DNA of 64,000 nt from Corythucha ciliata (Eukaryota; Arthropoda; Insecta; Hemiptera; Tingidae). A program made the position numbers and the translations under genes. Positions 47,322 through 58,000 of this stretch are shown piece after piece. The stretch is from assembly GCA_038030265.1 (NCBI GenBank), contig CM075942.1, forward strand, positions 49,380,751 to 49,444,750, written 5' to 3'. Every line of letters starts with the position of its first letter. Position 1 is the first letter of the stretch. The notes beneath the pieces are model-generated. The model worked only from the letters and a program-made list of their open reading frames with translations, was not told the origin of the DNA and ran no database searches.

Positions 47322-47879
47322 GCACTATAAGCAGTATAGGTTGGACGACTACCGACAAGGAAGCGGTTCGAAGTTCGAATTCTTATTTATCTCGTAGGAA
47401 CTTCCTCAAAGTAATGTTATTTTATCCAGTAATTGCAGAAAAGCGAAAGATATTCAATACTTTAAAATGGTGTGAAGTAAGTATTTTTCACGCAGCTTAG
47501 AGTCAAAAGGCGAATCAACTTCAAAAACACTTCAGGTCACAAATTATTATAAAGCTATTTGCTTTGCGTTTGAGTTGTTTCATTGTTTCTTTGTCTGCTC
47601 GTCAAAGTGTTTCATCGAAACTTCGAGTAGTGTCTTTAAAAAAAAAAAAAAACCTATGCTCTTGGAACGCCTATAACACTTTTTACCAAATTAATTTCTA
47701 TTGAATATCGATTTGTTTGAAATAGGCGTAAAATTAATTACATTATTGCTACGGGCTTACTGCCTATTTCTTACAGTCAAACCATTGTTTGCCTATTATA
47801 CACCTTTTTGGCTATTCTCTCCGATCGATTTAGTCGACTGGAATCTGCCAGTGAGTCACAGGCTACAATTGCGAGTGAG

Positions 47880-49355
47880 ATGAGCAGGAGAGGGTCAGAA
47901 GAACTGCCTGGGATTTGGTACAAATTCAACAGGCCTCTTATGGCCATCATGACAATCCTAGGGCTGTTGACTGTCAACATTTCGGGCAATCGAGCGTGCC
48001 GCTGCCCCAAACGTATGGCCTATGTCGCCTTTCTGCTCACTGTTTCTGTTGCTGACTTCTCAATTTTCATCGTTCGATTTATCGTCACTTGGAGAAATAA
48101 AATGGATGGCTGGGATCTCACTGAGTACTTGAAACTCGTCAATCACTGCTCACGTTCGGTGGCAATCATCGTCCTGTTGGCTACATCTCTTTTCAACAGG
48201 AATCAAGCCCAGTTCTGGAACGGCATAATGAGTGTTGACTCTCTTCTGCATAAGAATAAAGTATTTTTGGATTATAAATATAGTTCAAAGGCCGTCAACT
48301 TTTACTCGGGGGCTTTCGCCATAATTTTTGCGATCGTCTTCATAGCCGACTGGTATATCGTGATCGGGCAAGGTGGTATCCCTCCAGAATTAATGTTTGA
48401 ATGGATCTTTAATAAAATCCGCTGTGTCTACATTAACGCTTCGATGGTTCAGTTTCAAGCCCTAATATTTCTTCTGGGGTTCCGATTCGGTGTTCTTGCG
48501 CGAGAAATAAAGCATATAACCGAGCGCCATCCACTCACTCCAATCTTTCTCGTCGATTACAAAAATGTCCCTGACGCTAAAAAGTTTAACGATACCAGGA
48601 TTCGCCGGATTCAGAACGCACACAGCTCATTAGCCCTTCTGGTCAAACAATTGAGTCTGGTCATGAATGCTCCAGGATTACTCAACAGCTCCTCCAATGC
48701 CGTTGTAGTTATCAGCCATTGTTTCTTCATTCTAGATAAAATGTTACCCTGGAACGAAAATGATCTTGATAAATCTGTTGACTGGCTCAGCGTTCTTTAC
48801 AGCGTCTACTGGAGTGTATTAATTTTTGGCATTATGACTGCTTTTTCCATCGTTTGTGACTTTACTTCATTCAACGTAAGATTTCAGTTGCCTTGATGTG
48901 TCACGACTTATTCGTAAAACAAAGCTTTCATGTCTGAAACATCTTTTGTGAAGGCCAGTCTCATCGGGAAGTCAATTCACAAGCTTATCGATTCTGGGAT
49001 GGCCCACGATTCGAAAAACGTGGTACCTATGTAAAAATTCCTGTTTTGAAATATACGTTTTTCCTAAACAAAAAACAATAATAATTTTACTTCCAGTTGG
49101 TAAACTTTTCGAGACTAATTCTACACCGAAAGGTAAAATTCACATTTGCTGGCGTTATTCCGGTAGGCGCAAAAGCTTTGGGCTCCGTAAGCTTTAACAT
49201 TATAAATTGTCGTTTTAACATTATGAAATTGTAATGAAATTCAACTATTTCTCTCGCAGTTTCTTTCCCTGATTGTAAGCTATGTGACTACGCTTGTCCA
49301 ACTCAAATTGACTGGTTACAAGGTAGTGACTCTTCAAAATGCTTACTTCTTTTAA
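47880..49355 (+). CDS. Gustatory receptor (insect chemoreceptor, 7tm_7)
   Basis: Plasma-membrane chemoreceptor of the insect Gr superfamily, expected to form ligand-gated channels in taste neurons. Four exons join in phase 0: 47,880-48,875, 48,954-49,022, 49,097-49,186 and 49,260-49,355, giving 416 aa (family about 350-450). Hydrophobic segments lie near residues 16-36, 46-70, 90-106, 142-163, 188-210 and 296-330 and at the C-terminus. Exon 2 supplies the SIHKLIDSGM linker. Exon 3 carries LILHRKVKFTFAG, matching the conserved LHRKVxFTAxGFF block. Exon 4 carries SYVTTLVQL, a variant of the TYhhhhhQF signature (T to S, F to L). The start is the first in-frame ATG. The frame is open 24 codons further upstream behind a possible acceptor at 47,776, so an extra 5' exon is possible. 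The donor of exon 2 (GTACCT) is weak. The ligand cannot be inferred. Confidence 0.88.
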
Positions 49356-50212
49356 TTTCATCAGATTTGAAGGTTAATTAATTATTATACGTGTAGTAAT
49401 GCAATGTTAGCGGCCGTATTCATGCCTATAGTTATTTTCTATATGTTTTGTTACAATTTCTCCGTTTTAAAGGAACTACACCCATCTTGCCAGCATTTAG
49501 CGTATTATAAATACGACGTTTAACATTTTTCACAAAAAATACCCTAGTTATTTGTTATTATTATTGTTATTGTTATTTTAAGTAAAAACTAGGACAAGGG
49601 GGGACTTGAATAATTCTCGAGAATCTCAAAAATTCTGTCTTCTACTTTCCTGCCCCCACCCTCTCCTTGCAGACCGTTCTCGGTCACTCTATTCGTTCCA
49701 GGACCTCTGCCCTCATGCGGATTACGCCGCAGGTTCGGAGGGGGCATAAACTGCTGTGATACGAAAGATATTCTTCGCAGTTTTCTTTCTTATGTCATGT
49801 CGCGTTCGAATCGCATCGAATGTCGCGTTAGTCAGTTGTTTTTTATCAGCAGGGCCGTAGTATGAATAGGGCTGAAACGCGGTCCTACAGGTCGCACGCG
49901 AGGGGGCGTGTTGTCTTCAATAACATCATTGGCTATCTGTAACCACCGCAAAACGGTTCGATTCGAGTATCGAGCGGTACGTGGATCATAAGGAGCCCTC
50001 GGACGACGCACAATTTATTAGAAATGAGACTGGTCTCCAATCACCACCCAAACCCAACCAATCCAGTCCTCTACTCGAGTTTACCTTCTTGAGGGCTGGT
50101 TAAATAAATAAATAAATAAATAAATAATAAATGGCCAAAAATGGCAGTATTTTGCTTACTAAAAAAAAAAAGTCGAATAAAATTTCTCATGTTTTAAAAA
50201 GTCATAAATTTT
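49356..50212. other. Intergenic, no gene recognised
   Basis: AT-rich sequence with TTATTATTGTTATTG near 49,556 and an (AAAT)n microsatellite at about 50,103-50,131. Confidence 0.5.
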
Positions 50213-50400
50213 GTGGGACTTTCACCTGCAGGAAAACAATTTTATTTTGCGGGCCTGATGGCTCTTTTTAAAGTCAATCTCACGGCTATGGCTCACTCCA
50301 AAAACCAATTTTTCAAACCCGTTATCCCTGAAATGGCTCCTCAAAAGACCGATTTCATGGAGTTGGCACCACTCAATTCTCAAGTCAGCTCTCAAATTCT
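50213..50400 (-). repeat. Family B array, reverse orientation
   Basis: GGCTCNNNCAAAAACCAATTT-type units (reverse of family B), about five copies. Confidence 0.5.
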
Positions 50401-50781
50401 TCCAGCGTGCTCTCAGGGGTGTGTCGGTGACGGCCGGTGGGGGGGGGGGGGCAAACGTACTCTGAGCTGGGACCAGTGCCAGTGGTATGATTCAACAGCG
50501 ATGAGCAACCTGTTGCGTACTCAGGTAAACCAATCAGATGGGGAGGGGGGAGCCCAAGAAACGCCTTGAAAGTCGTTGGGAAACCACTAGAAAAATAAGT
50601 CTACGAAGCCAATGACGTTCGTGTGCAAAAACGAGTGGCAGTCCATTCGCACTCGACCGCTTGGAGAACGTTCAAACGTTAGAAAATATAACAATGCTAA
50701 CTGAACTAACGTTGTTGAAGTTTGAAATTGGAACGTTAGTCATAGACCATTGAGTAACGTTAATTCCACCTTCAGTGAAAT

Positions 50782-50929
50782 GATCGAAAATTGTTCGTCT
50801 CTCCACACCACAGCTTTATTTTTAGGTGCAGGACCGGTTTCGGCTTCCCTGTATCAGACCATTTTCGGGAGGCCGAAACCGGTCCTGCACCTAAAAATAA
50901 AGCTGTGGAGAGACGAACAATTTTCGATC
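50782..50929. repeat. Hairpin inserted in the left palindrome arm
   Basis: Arms GATCGAAAATTGTTCGTCTC..GGTTTCGGC and GCCGAAACC..GAGACGAACAATTTTCGATC pair over about 63-68 bp, with a 4-nt slip (CACC) in the left arm. The loop is about 17 nt. Its outermost 11 bp (GATCGAAAATT) is also palindrome-arm sequence. Confidence 0.8.
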
Positions 50930-51149
50930 AATTGTTCTTTTTTCTTTATTTGTCCCAGCAATTAATTAATTGCAAATTAGACGACCCTTGTCTTAGGACT
51001 TTTCAAGGGATTACTCCCCCCTCACCGCACCACCCTAGTCATCATGCAGTGAATTCGAGGGAGTGGGGAGGCTGAAAATAAAGAATTAAACTTTATTGAA
51101 GCTAAATACTTACCATTTTTACTTGTTTTGAGTTCCGAGAAAAAATTGC

Positions 51150-51221
51150 TCCCAGGGTGGGATTCGAACCCACGACCTCCTAGTTTCGCGCCAGGCGCTC
51201 TGCCACTGAGCTAGCCTGAGA
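51150..51221 (-). tRNA. tRNA-like copy (probable pseudo-tRNA), left arm
   Basis: Box A TAGCTCAGTGG and box B GGTTCGAATCC are intact. The acceptor TCTCAGG/CCTGGGA pairs fully only if one extra base is allowed before position 8. The anticodon stem CCTGG/CTAGG closes loop CGCGAAA, which lacks the universal U33 (anticodon position would read CGA). It is therefore probably not a working tRNA but a SINE-type head or Pol III cassette. It is identical to the copy at 51,321. Confidence 0.5.
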
Positions 51222-51269
51222 GGCTTTCACTAAGAGCGAACCCCACGCACTGACCCGATTCGTGCGTTT

Positions 51270-51412
51270 GAGTTCCGAGAGGGAGTTTCTCTCTGGTGGG
51301 GTTCGCTCTTAGCGTAAGCCTCTCAGGCTAGCTCAGTGGCAGAGCGCCTGGCGCGAAACTAGGAGGTCGTGGGTTCGAATCCCACCCTGGGAGCAATTTT
51401 TTCTCGGAACTC
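51270..51412 (+). mobile_element. TIR-framed tRNA-like cassette, right arm
   Basis: GAGTTCCGAGA (51,270) and TCTCGGAACTC (ending 51,412) frame GTGGGGTTCGCTC, a tRNA-like body and CAATTTTTTCTCG. It has the same architecture as 45,839-46,001. The left-arm copy has the tRNA-3' end TIR (51,130-51,142) but joins the loop on the other side. Confidence 0.55.
51321..51392 (+). tRNA. tRNA-like copy (probable pseudo-tRNA), right arm
   Basis: Same sequence and defects as the copy at 51,150-51,221, in opposite orientation. The upstream flank differs slightly (TTAGCGTAAGCC versus TTAGTGAAAGCC), showing that the arms have begun to diverge. Confidence 0.5.
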
Positions 51413-51659
51413 AAAACAAGTAAAAATGGTAAGTATTTAGCTTCAATAAAGTTTAATTCTTTTTTTCAGCCTCCCCACTCCCTCGAATTCACTGCATGGT
51501 GACTAGGGTGGTGCGGTGAGGGGGGAGTAATCCCTTGAAAAGTCCTAAGACAAGGGTCGTCTAATTTGCAATTAATTTTCGATCATTTCACTGAAGATCT
51601 GAAACCTCCAGTATCTCACCCTCAAAAAACAATGAGTTAATTCCACCCGTTATTTGAAC

Positions 51660-52680
51660 GTTTGGAGACAAATTGTTCATGTCGTGCTAAAATTGAGAAA
51701 ACATGCAAATCCCTTCCGCAGAGGTTCTTAATAGGCGGGTAAAATTGAGAAATGGCGTTGATCTGCTGTTCTTGGAGAGATGTCCGCGGCTAAAAGTTGG
51801 GGCTAAAATTGAAAATAAAGCTCATCTGCGGTTCAAATTGAATAAAAATCGATAATTCGTGGTTCACGAACGAAATTTCACGCCTGAAATTGAGAAAAAT
51901 CGGTTAATGTGTTGTGGCAGATCCGGCTGAAATTGAGAAAAACGTTAATTAACGACAAAAAAATTGAAAGAGAGCGTTCAATTTTATTTATTTATTTATT
52001 TTTTTAAAATATATTTTTATATCTTTTTTCAATTTCAATTCAATTCAGCACCTATCTGAAGGCAACGTCAAGAGTAAAATTGAAAGAAGGGGAAAAAACA
52101 ACGCGCTAATCCCCTGTTTCGTTGATTAATCGCGCGCAAATGCGATGTTCTTAGGGCATACTCGCGGCTAAAGTTTGAAGAACCGTTCATTCGCGGCTAA
52201 AATTGAGAGAAAGCGCTAATTCGTGGCCTTATCGAGAACAAGCGTTTTTCACGACTGAAATTGAGGGGAAAACGCCAATTTCCGGTTATCGGAGGTAACA
52301 TCGCGGCTAAAATGGATAAAATCGCCAATCTTCAGTTTTATGAGTCCATGATGTACAGGCGGCTTAAATTGAGAAATAATGAAATTGAGCTGTTTTTGGG
52401 GCGAGTCCAAGGCTAAAAGTTTTGGTTTGGAGTCACAGCTAAAATTGAGATAAAGCGCACATTCAGAGATTCGGATTGTGGAGAGAAAAAAAAAACGGAA
52501 ACTCGAAGTTTCTCCGTGAGATTTCTAGGCCGAAATTGAGCAAAATTGCCAATTGGCGGTTCACGGATGCTAATGACGTAAATAAGCGGTTCTCGTAAGA
52601 AATCTGGGGGGGGGGGAGGCTGAAAGTTTAAAAAAATCGCTAATTCCCGGAAAAAAGTGAGATAGTACCTGTTTGGTAAA
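51660..52680 (+). repeat. Family A array
   Basis: GCGGCTAAAATTGAGAAAA and CGCTAATTCGCGG units at about 30-bp spacing, interrupted by a T/A-rich stretch at 51,980-52,050. Confidence 0.7.
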
Positions 52681-53208
52681 CGAGTGGACTGTATGTGTAT
52701 GATTTTATGCAAATGATCAAAAATGAAGAAAAATAAAGTTAAAAATGTTTCATTAAAAGAAAGGGAAAAATGTTCACCTTTATGGCAAACAATTACGTTG
52801 AAGGCCTCACCACACAGAACGCAGAGTGGCCCACGCATGAAAGAAACTCCATGTTGCCCACGGGGTTTTCACGCACCAATCAGTTCACTTTTTGTATGGC
52901 GAGGCCTTTGGAAAGGGTCTCCCCCCCCCTCCCACCTTATGCTTCACTCATCAGCGGCATCATTGATCAAAATATGGCAAAACATATTCTCGTCAGAAGA
53001 ATGTAACATATGACATTTAACAATGTCAGCAAAAGTTTTTAGTTAAAATAAATTAATGTAACAGTACCGTCAAGTCGGGGCAATTCTCGAAGGGGATCAC
53101 AAAAATAATAAAAAAATTTACAAGTCTTGATTGCCACGGAGATTGTCGTTTGTCTGAAGAGCGGGCTTTCAGCGATAACAAGTTTTTTCTTAAAACCCGG
53201 AAGAGAAG
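52681..53208. other. Upstream region of the ARM-like gene, nothing recognised
   Basis: No array and no domain-bearing frame. It presumably contains promoter and 5' UTR for the gene that starts at 53,209, but no TATA or initiator can be picked with confidence. Confidence 0.4.
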
Positions 53209-54842
53209 ATGAATAGCTTTCAAGCGGTGCCACACAAATATTTAGCGCAGTCGCGTCCTTCATGTGAGCTTGCACCATGGTCGATCAATCGCACGGTGAA
53301 TAAACGTGAGTTTTTTTGTTTTCATTCTGTAGCATGTGGGGGGGGGGGTCCTGAGGGAGTGTTTAATTGTCACTTTTATACCAGTGATGAACGTCGAAAA
53401 CAAAAAATATCAAGATCACCCCACACCGTTTCAAGAACTGTCCGATACAGAGCCTAAGTGCTTCGAAAAATTTTGCGACCTACTATCGATTACTCACGCT
53501 TTTGGTCGGGAGGAAATTCCGTCGCTGGTAAACGACCCCCCCCCCCCTTCCAACACATCTCAAAGACATCTTCACAATTTAAATGCTTTCAAGCTGAAAA
53601 CAATTCAAAAATCCGGTCAAAACATAAAGAAATACCAGGGTTTGAGGCTTTTAGCGGATATTGTTAGAGATCCCGAGAGATCTGAAGAGGCGATAGCGGA
53701 CGGAGTAATAGCTACGTAAATCACGATACTTCAGCCCGCTCCAACTGGCTGAAAAATATTAAAATTGGTTACGATAATAAAGGTTGACAGAGACGTTGGA
53801 TTCACCAGTGGAACACGTAGTAAGAGAGAGTCTCATTATACTGGAAATACTGGCGGAACAGCCTTTCTCAAAAATGGCGATAGTAAAAAATGAGGCACTT
53901 ATGACGAAATTCAAGAGCTGTTTCAAACATGGGCTTAGAGTGGTCTGTACCGCTTGCAGAGCTATGTTAGCGATGACTTCCAACTACATTGGCAAGTATA
54001 CAAGTTTTAGTTTAAATTTCTGACTTTAAATGATTGTTGCGTGTAGCTGTGGAGGAACTGTTGAAGGCGGGCTGCGTTCAACTGGTTATGGGTAAACTGA
54101 AACAAATTACGGCGGAGTATGACACCAGCGTTCAATATGATGACACCGTGGTAGGTTATGCTAAAGCATTAGCGCTCGCACGAGAAGACAGTAGTTATAA
54201 CCGTTAAGAAAATAAAAAAATTAAATTGAAGGTTGCCTTGCTGAAGGCGCTGGCGAATTTAATCGAGCACAGCAGAGACGCTAAACTAGACGCTATCATA
54301 CAAGGAATTTTCGATGTACGCTATTTGGCCGACCATCCGGTACCCGGCGTGCGAGCAACCTTCGCCGACATCCTAAGTCTACTGGCTCATACGGACATCG
54401 GCGTCAAAGGTATTGCCGCCCATCAAATGAAAGACACACTGTTGAGAAACTTCAGACTTTCAGTCAAAGTAAAAGCCTTGAGCCCCATTTTTTCACATTT
54501 TTGCCCTCGCGCTAACTATTCGAACGGCACAAAAAGGAGGAGGAGAACATGAAAGAAATGAACGCTCACATATCCAATTTGATGTTTACGTCCATTCATT
54601 CGGCCGAAAGGAAAAGTTACGCCACTTACGCCTTCGTCGACGAGTTGTTTTCAATTCTAACACTCAAGGGCAGCCCGAAATTGGTGATTTTACAACTTCT
54701 AACGAATTTATCCGAAGTGCCGGAGACACGCGGCGAAATATCCAAACGGCTAAAGTCGTGTCGTCGTGAGGTCATGCAAGACGGAGATGACATAAAGGCA
54801 TCATTGGTTAATCTCCTGCAAATTTTAGAGAAAGATACGTAA
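53209..54842 (+). CDS. ARM/HEAT-like repeat protein, family unknown
   Basis: Exons fit in phase: 53,209-53,305 (probable), 53,385-53,715, 53,783-53,991, 54,047-54,150, 54,232-54,468 and 54,537-54,842 (TAA), for 427 aa. The first exon is less certain; an alternative start is ATG 53,387. Intron 3 appears to be GC-AG (ATTG|GCAAGT...GTGTAG). A 66-nt in-frame segment, 53,528-53,593 (GTAAAC...TTCAAG, with a C11 run), may be a further intron. The protein is helical, with repeated ARM/HEAT-like units such as ATLTETLDSPVEHVVRES, CTACRAMLAMTSNYI, EELLKAGCVQLVMGKL, KALANLIEHSRDAKLD and LLTNLSEVPETRGEIS. The hydrophobic spacing and A/L/G pattern are typical of armadillo folds. I do not recognise the specific family. 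It converges on the TFIIF-alpha gene, with 212 bp between the stop codons. Confidence 0.75.
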
Positions 54843-54948
54843 CCCCCTCTCCCTCCCCATCCTTCCAACTAAAAAGGCAGGAACGACACTATGTACCATA
54901 ATTGTAATTAACTCTATGTTAGGTGTTGTCGCGGTGTTGTTTTGTTTT

Positions 54949-54954
54949 AATAAA
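54949..54954 (+). terminator. Polyadenylation signal AATAAA
   Basis: AATAAA lies 107 bp after the ARM-like gene stop and is followed by TGTTTT, a plausible GU-rich downstream element. It is the first good signal after the stop. Confidence 0.6.
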
Positions 54955-55054
54955 TGTTTTCAAAAATTAGTTCTCTCCCTTACTTTTAATTCATACGACT
55001 CTCAAACTCTTCGAATATAAAACAATTCATTTATCGTTCTTACCTGCATGGGCG

Positions 55055-58000
55055 TCATTGGGGTTTCACCGAAAAATACATTTTGTTCTTAATAGTTTGC
55101 TTGACAGGATTGATCTTTTTCAAGATTTGAGTCATTACGTTGACTAGTTGTTGGGAGCTCAGTCCTGTTTTTCTGCCCTTGAACTTTTGAAGGAGTTCAG
55201 TCGCAGTCATCGGCTTTCTCATTAGGTACCGTCGAACGGCCTCCTCAGTTATGCCGCTATCGCCCCTGTCAAGTGAAATAATAGTTAAATACATTTTCCA
55301 GATTTCAATATAAATTCGAGCCTCAGGGAAGTGAACAAGAGGGTGGGGCGCTGACCCAGGAGGTCATTAGCCGCATGATACCGAAGGCTGCAAACAGACA
55401 TTTTTCACAATAGCACGAAATTCACCGGGAAAGAACTTTCAACCGAAAATCCTATTCAATCGTCGGATTCCCAGTGTTCTGAAAACCCAAGAAACGCAGT
55501 TGCGTCCAATTTTGGACATTTTAAGTAGAATTGGCTAAGCGGTTATAAGTGGGCATTGTTTCCAATTTCATGGAAGTGTTTCGATTAGGCAAGCGAACTC
55601 CACCTTCATCGAGGGTCTTAGTTGAATTTCAAGGGGGCAGTCGATACCGCGGCACTCGCGAGGCCCCTGAAAATGGACCAAAACGGCCAAATGAGCCGGA
55701 AAACAGTTCGTCTTGTCCGATTTTCAGGATTAAAAAAAATGGAGAGCGAAAGATAGCAATGCCGTCGGCTTCAAGCCTTTTGGCCTTTAGAGCTTTCGAT
55801 TTGTGCAGCTCCTAAAAAACTGGTCAAAGCAGCCAAAAACGCTGGAATAACAGGACTAACCCCTTCAATCACTTCAAGCATGGCTCTTTCAAAAACCCGA
55901 GTTTTGCAAAAATTTCGGGGGCTTGGAACTTTGAAAACCCAAATTCAAATTTAGCAAATTTGACTCAATCAAATATCAAATTTTGTGGGTTTGGCTCTTT
56001 CAAGAAACTCAATTTTCCGGATTTGGCTGTTTGAAAAAACAAAATTTCGCGTTATGACTCTATCGAAATCCAAATTTCGCGTTATGATTGTATCGAAATC
56101 CAAATTTCGCAAGTTTGGATCTTTCAAAACCAAGTTTCACACATTTGGCTCTCGGGCACAGGGCATGGGGAGAAAGACGGTGTGCAGAGATCTGGTAGGG
56201 GCTGGTAGGGGGTCGAGCATTGCCTTATCATTCGATCGTGTCATAACTCCATGAATTGCTCGAATCAACTCCCAAGGCAACGGGCGTACTGCCCATGCTT
56301 TAAAGGGCCTCACCAATGAGACGAACCGGTTGGCGTTAAACCCGAAGACGGTGGGACTCACTTCAGGGTCTCAGGGGGTTCGAATGGTGAAACTGGTCTG
56401 AGAGATGGCACACCGCTAAGCCCTGTCAGGCTGTCACGTTGAGAAAGGCTCTTTTTTGCTCAGGAGGGGGAGAGACTGAACGAGGAGCCCACAAGGGTAG
56501 CAGGGATGTCTTCGGCGCCCCCTCACCAACGGGACCAGACGAGAAAACGGCAATTCGCAAAATAATAGGAACTATGGTGCTCACCCGTAAGATAGTATAG
56601 GACCATCGAGTCGAGGTTTTTTTGCTGGACTCGCTCCATCTTTCTTTTCAGCTGCGGGAGCATTTCGAGAGTTGTTGGAAGGTCTGCAAGAAATCGAAAA
56701 CAGTTGAAAAAGTAAAAAAGCAATCCTTGGAAAAATAGAGAAAAAAATGTTATAAATACCCCGGTGCGTCCTTTTTTGCTTCAGCGTCAGACTCTGATGT
56801 GTCAGAACTGCTGTCTGAAGAAGTACCTAAGAAAAATACTCATTTAGATGTTGAAACCCAATTTTGCTGTAATAAACAAATACCTTCGGCTTTCTTCTTT
56901 TCTGCCGGTTTCTTTTTCCGTTTCCTTTTCTTCGAATCTTTTTCCTTACTCGCGTCTTTACCGTCCGTTTTGTCCGCACCTTCTTTCCCCTCTTTCTTTT
57001 CATCCTTTGGCTCTTCCTTTTTCTTTTCTTCTTCTTCTTCGTCGTCCTCGTCGGACGTCAACAATTTTCTCAAGGCACTCTCCTCAGCGACACCCTTCAT
57101 TTCTTTGACAGCTTTTCCTTCCGTATCGCTTTCACTGTAGGTGGGGGGGAACAAGACGGGGTAAATGTTTAATTACAGCGAATTGCCATCAAATTACCTG
57201 TCCGATGAATCAGAAATGTAGTCAAGTTCACGTCCTTCCTCGTCACCATCGTCACTTTCTTCGACGGCGGACTCGTCTGAACCTTTTTTCTTCTTTTTTG
57301 GTTTCTCCTTTTTAGCTAGGGCGATAACAATAATCAATTGTATAAGGCTTTTACAATCATAATAGGAAGAAACAACCTTTCACTTTTGGTTTCTTTTCTT
57401 TCTTTTCGGCTTCTTCGCCTTCGTTTTCAGAATCTGAGTCGTCTTCGTCGGAATCCACCCAATCGTCCATTTCGGAAATTTTAAAATCTGGAAAGGTAGC
57501 AATAATTTTCTGGAGCAATGGGTAAGAGAGGGGATGTACCTACCGCTGGATTTCTTCCCGTTTTTTGGTTTTCCCTCTTCACCTTCTTCTCCTTCCCCGT
57601 CATCATCATTTTTCAGTCTCTTTTTCAACATCAATGAGAAATAGTTCATTACTTTGTTTCTCCTTTGAAATAACACAGACATATTGAACCGAGGCTGTGA
57701 AAAAATCGACGCAAACAATTGTACGAACCTCCCAAATTCCTGTTCGGCCTCTTCAGCCGACAAAGCTTTATAACGTTGAACAGCCTGGAAATTGTACCAT
57801 TCGCACAGTGGGTACGCTTCAATGCCACCGTCAGCGGCGTGCGTGAACACGTAGTAGGAGGCGTTTTCATTGACGCCACCCTCTCGAACTCCTCGAAATC
57901 TAAAAGACAAGAACCGAGAAGGCGTCAAAGTGATCGTTGGGCGTCTATGGGTTGGGGGATGCGGACTGACTTTTTACCGGTTTTCCCGCCAATCTTGAGA

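Larger units (their letters stand above)
50770..51596. repeat. Palindrome carrying two opposed tRNA cassettes
   Basis: Left arm 50,960-51,245 and right arm 51,296-51,577 are nearly identical inverted copies, with about 50 bp between them. Outside them CTTCAGTGAAATGATCGAA (50,770) pairs with TTCGATCATTTCACTGAAG (ending 51,596). The left side is longer because a 148-bp hairpin plus a short spacer (about 50,793-50,959) lies between outer and inner arm. The near-identity of the arms suggests a recent origin or ongoing gene conversion. Confidence 0.85.

Noticed and set aside
55985..56254. Plus-strand 89-codon frame inside GTF2F1
   Set aside because: Consists of family B units in intron 11 on the opposite strand.
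57380..57928. Single 182-codon minus-strand frame as one exon
   Set aside because: It reads through an in-frame intron (57,663-57,728) of GTF2F1; splicing restores the conserved EFGRRNKVMNYFS block.
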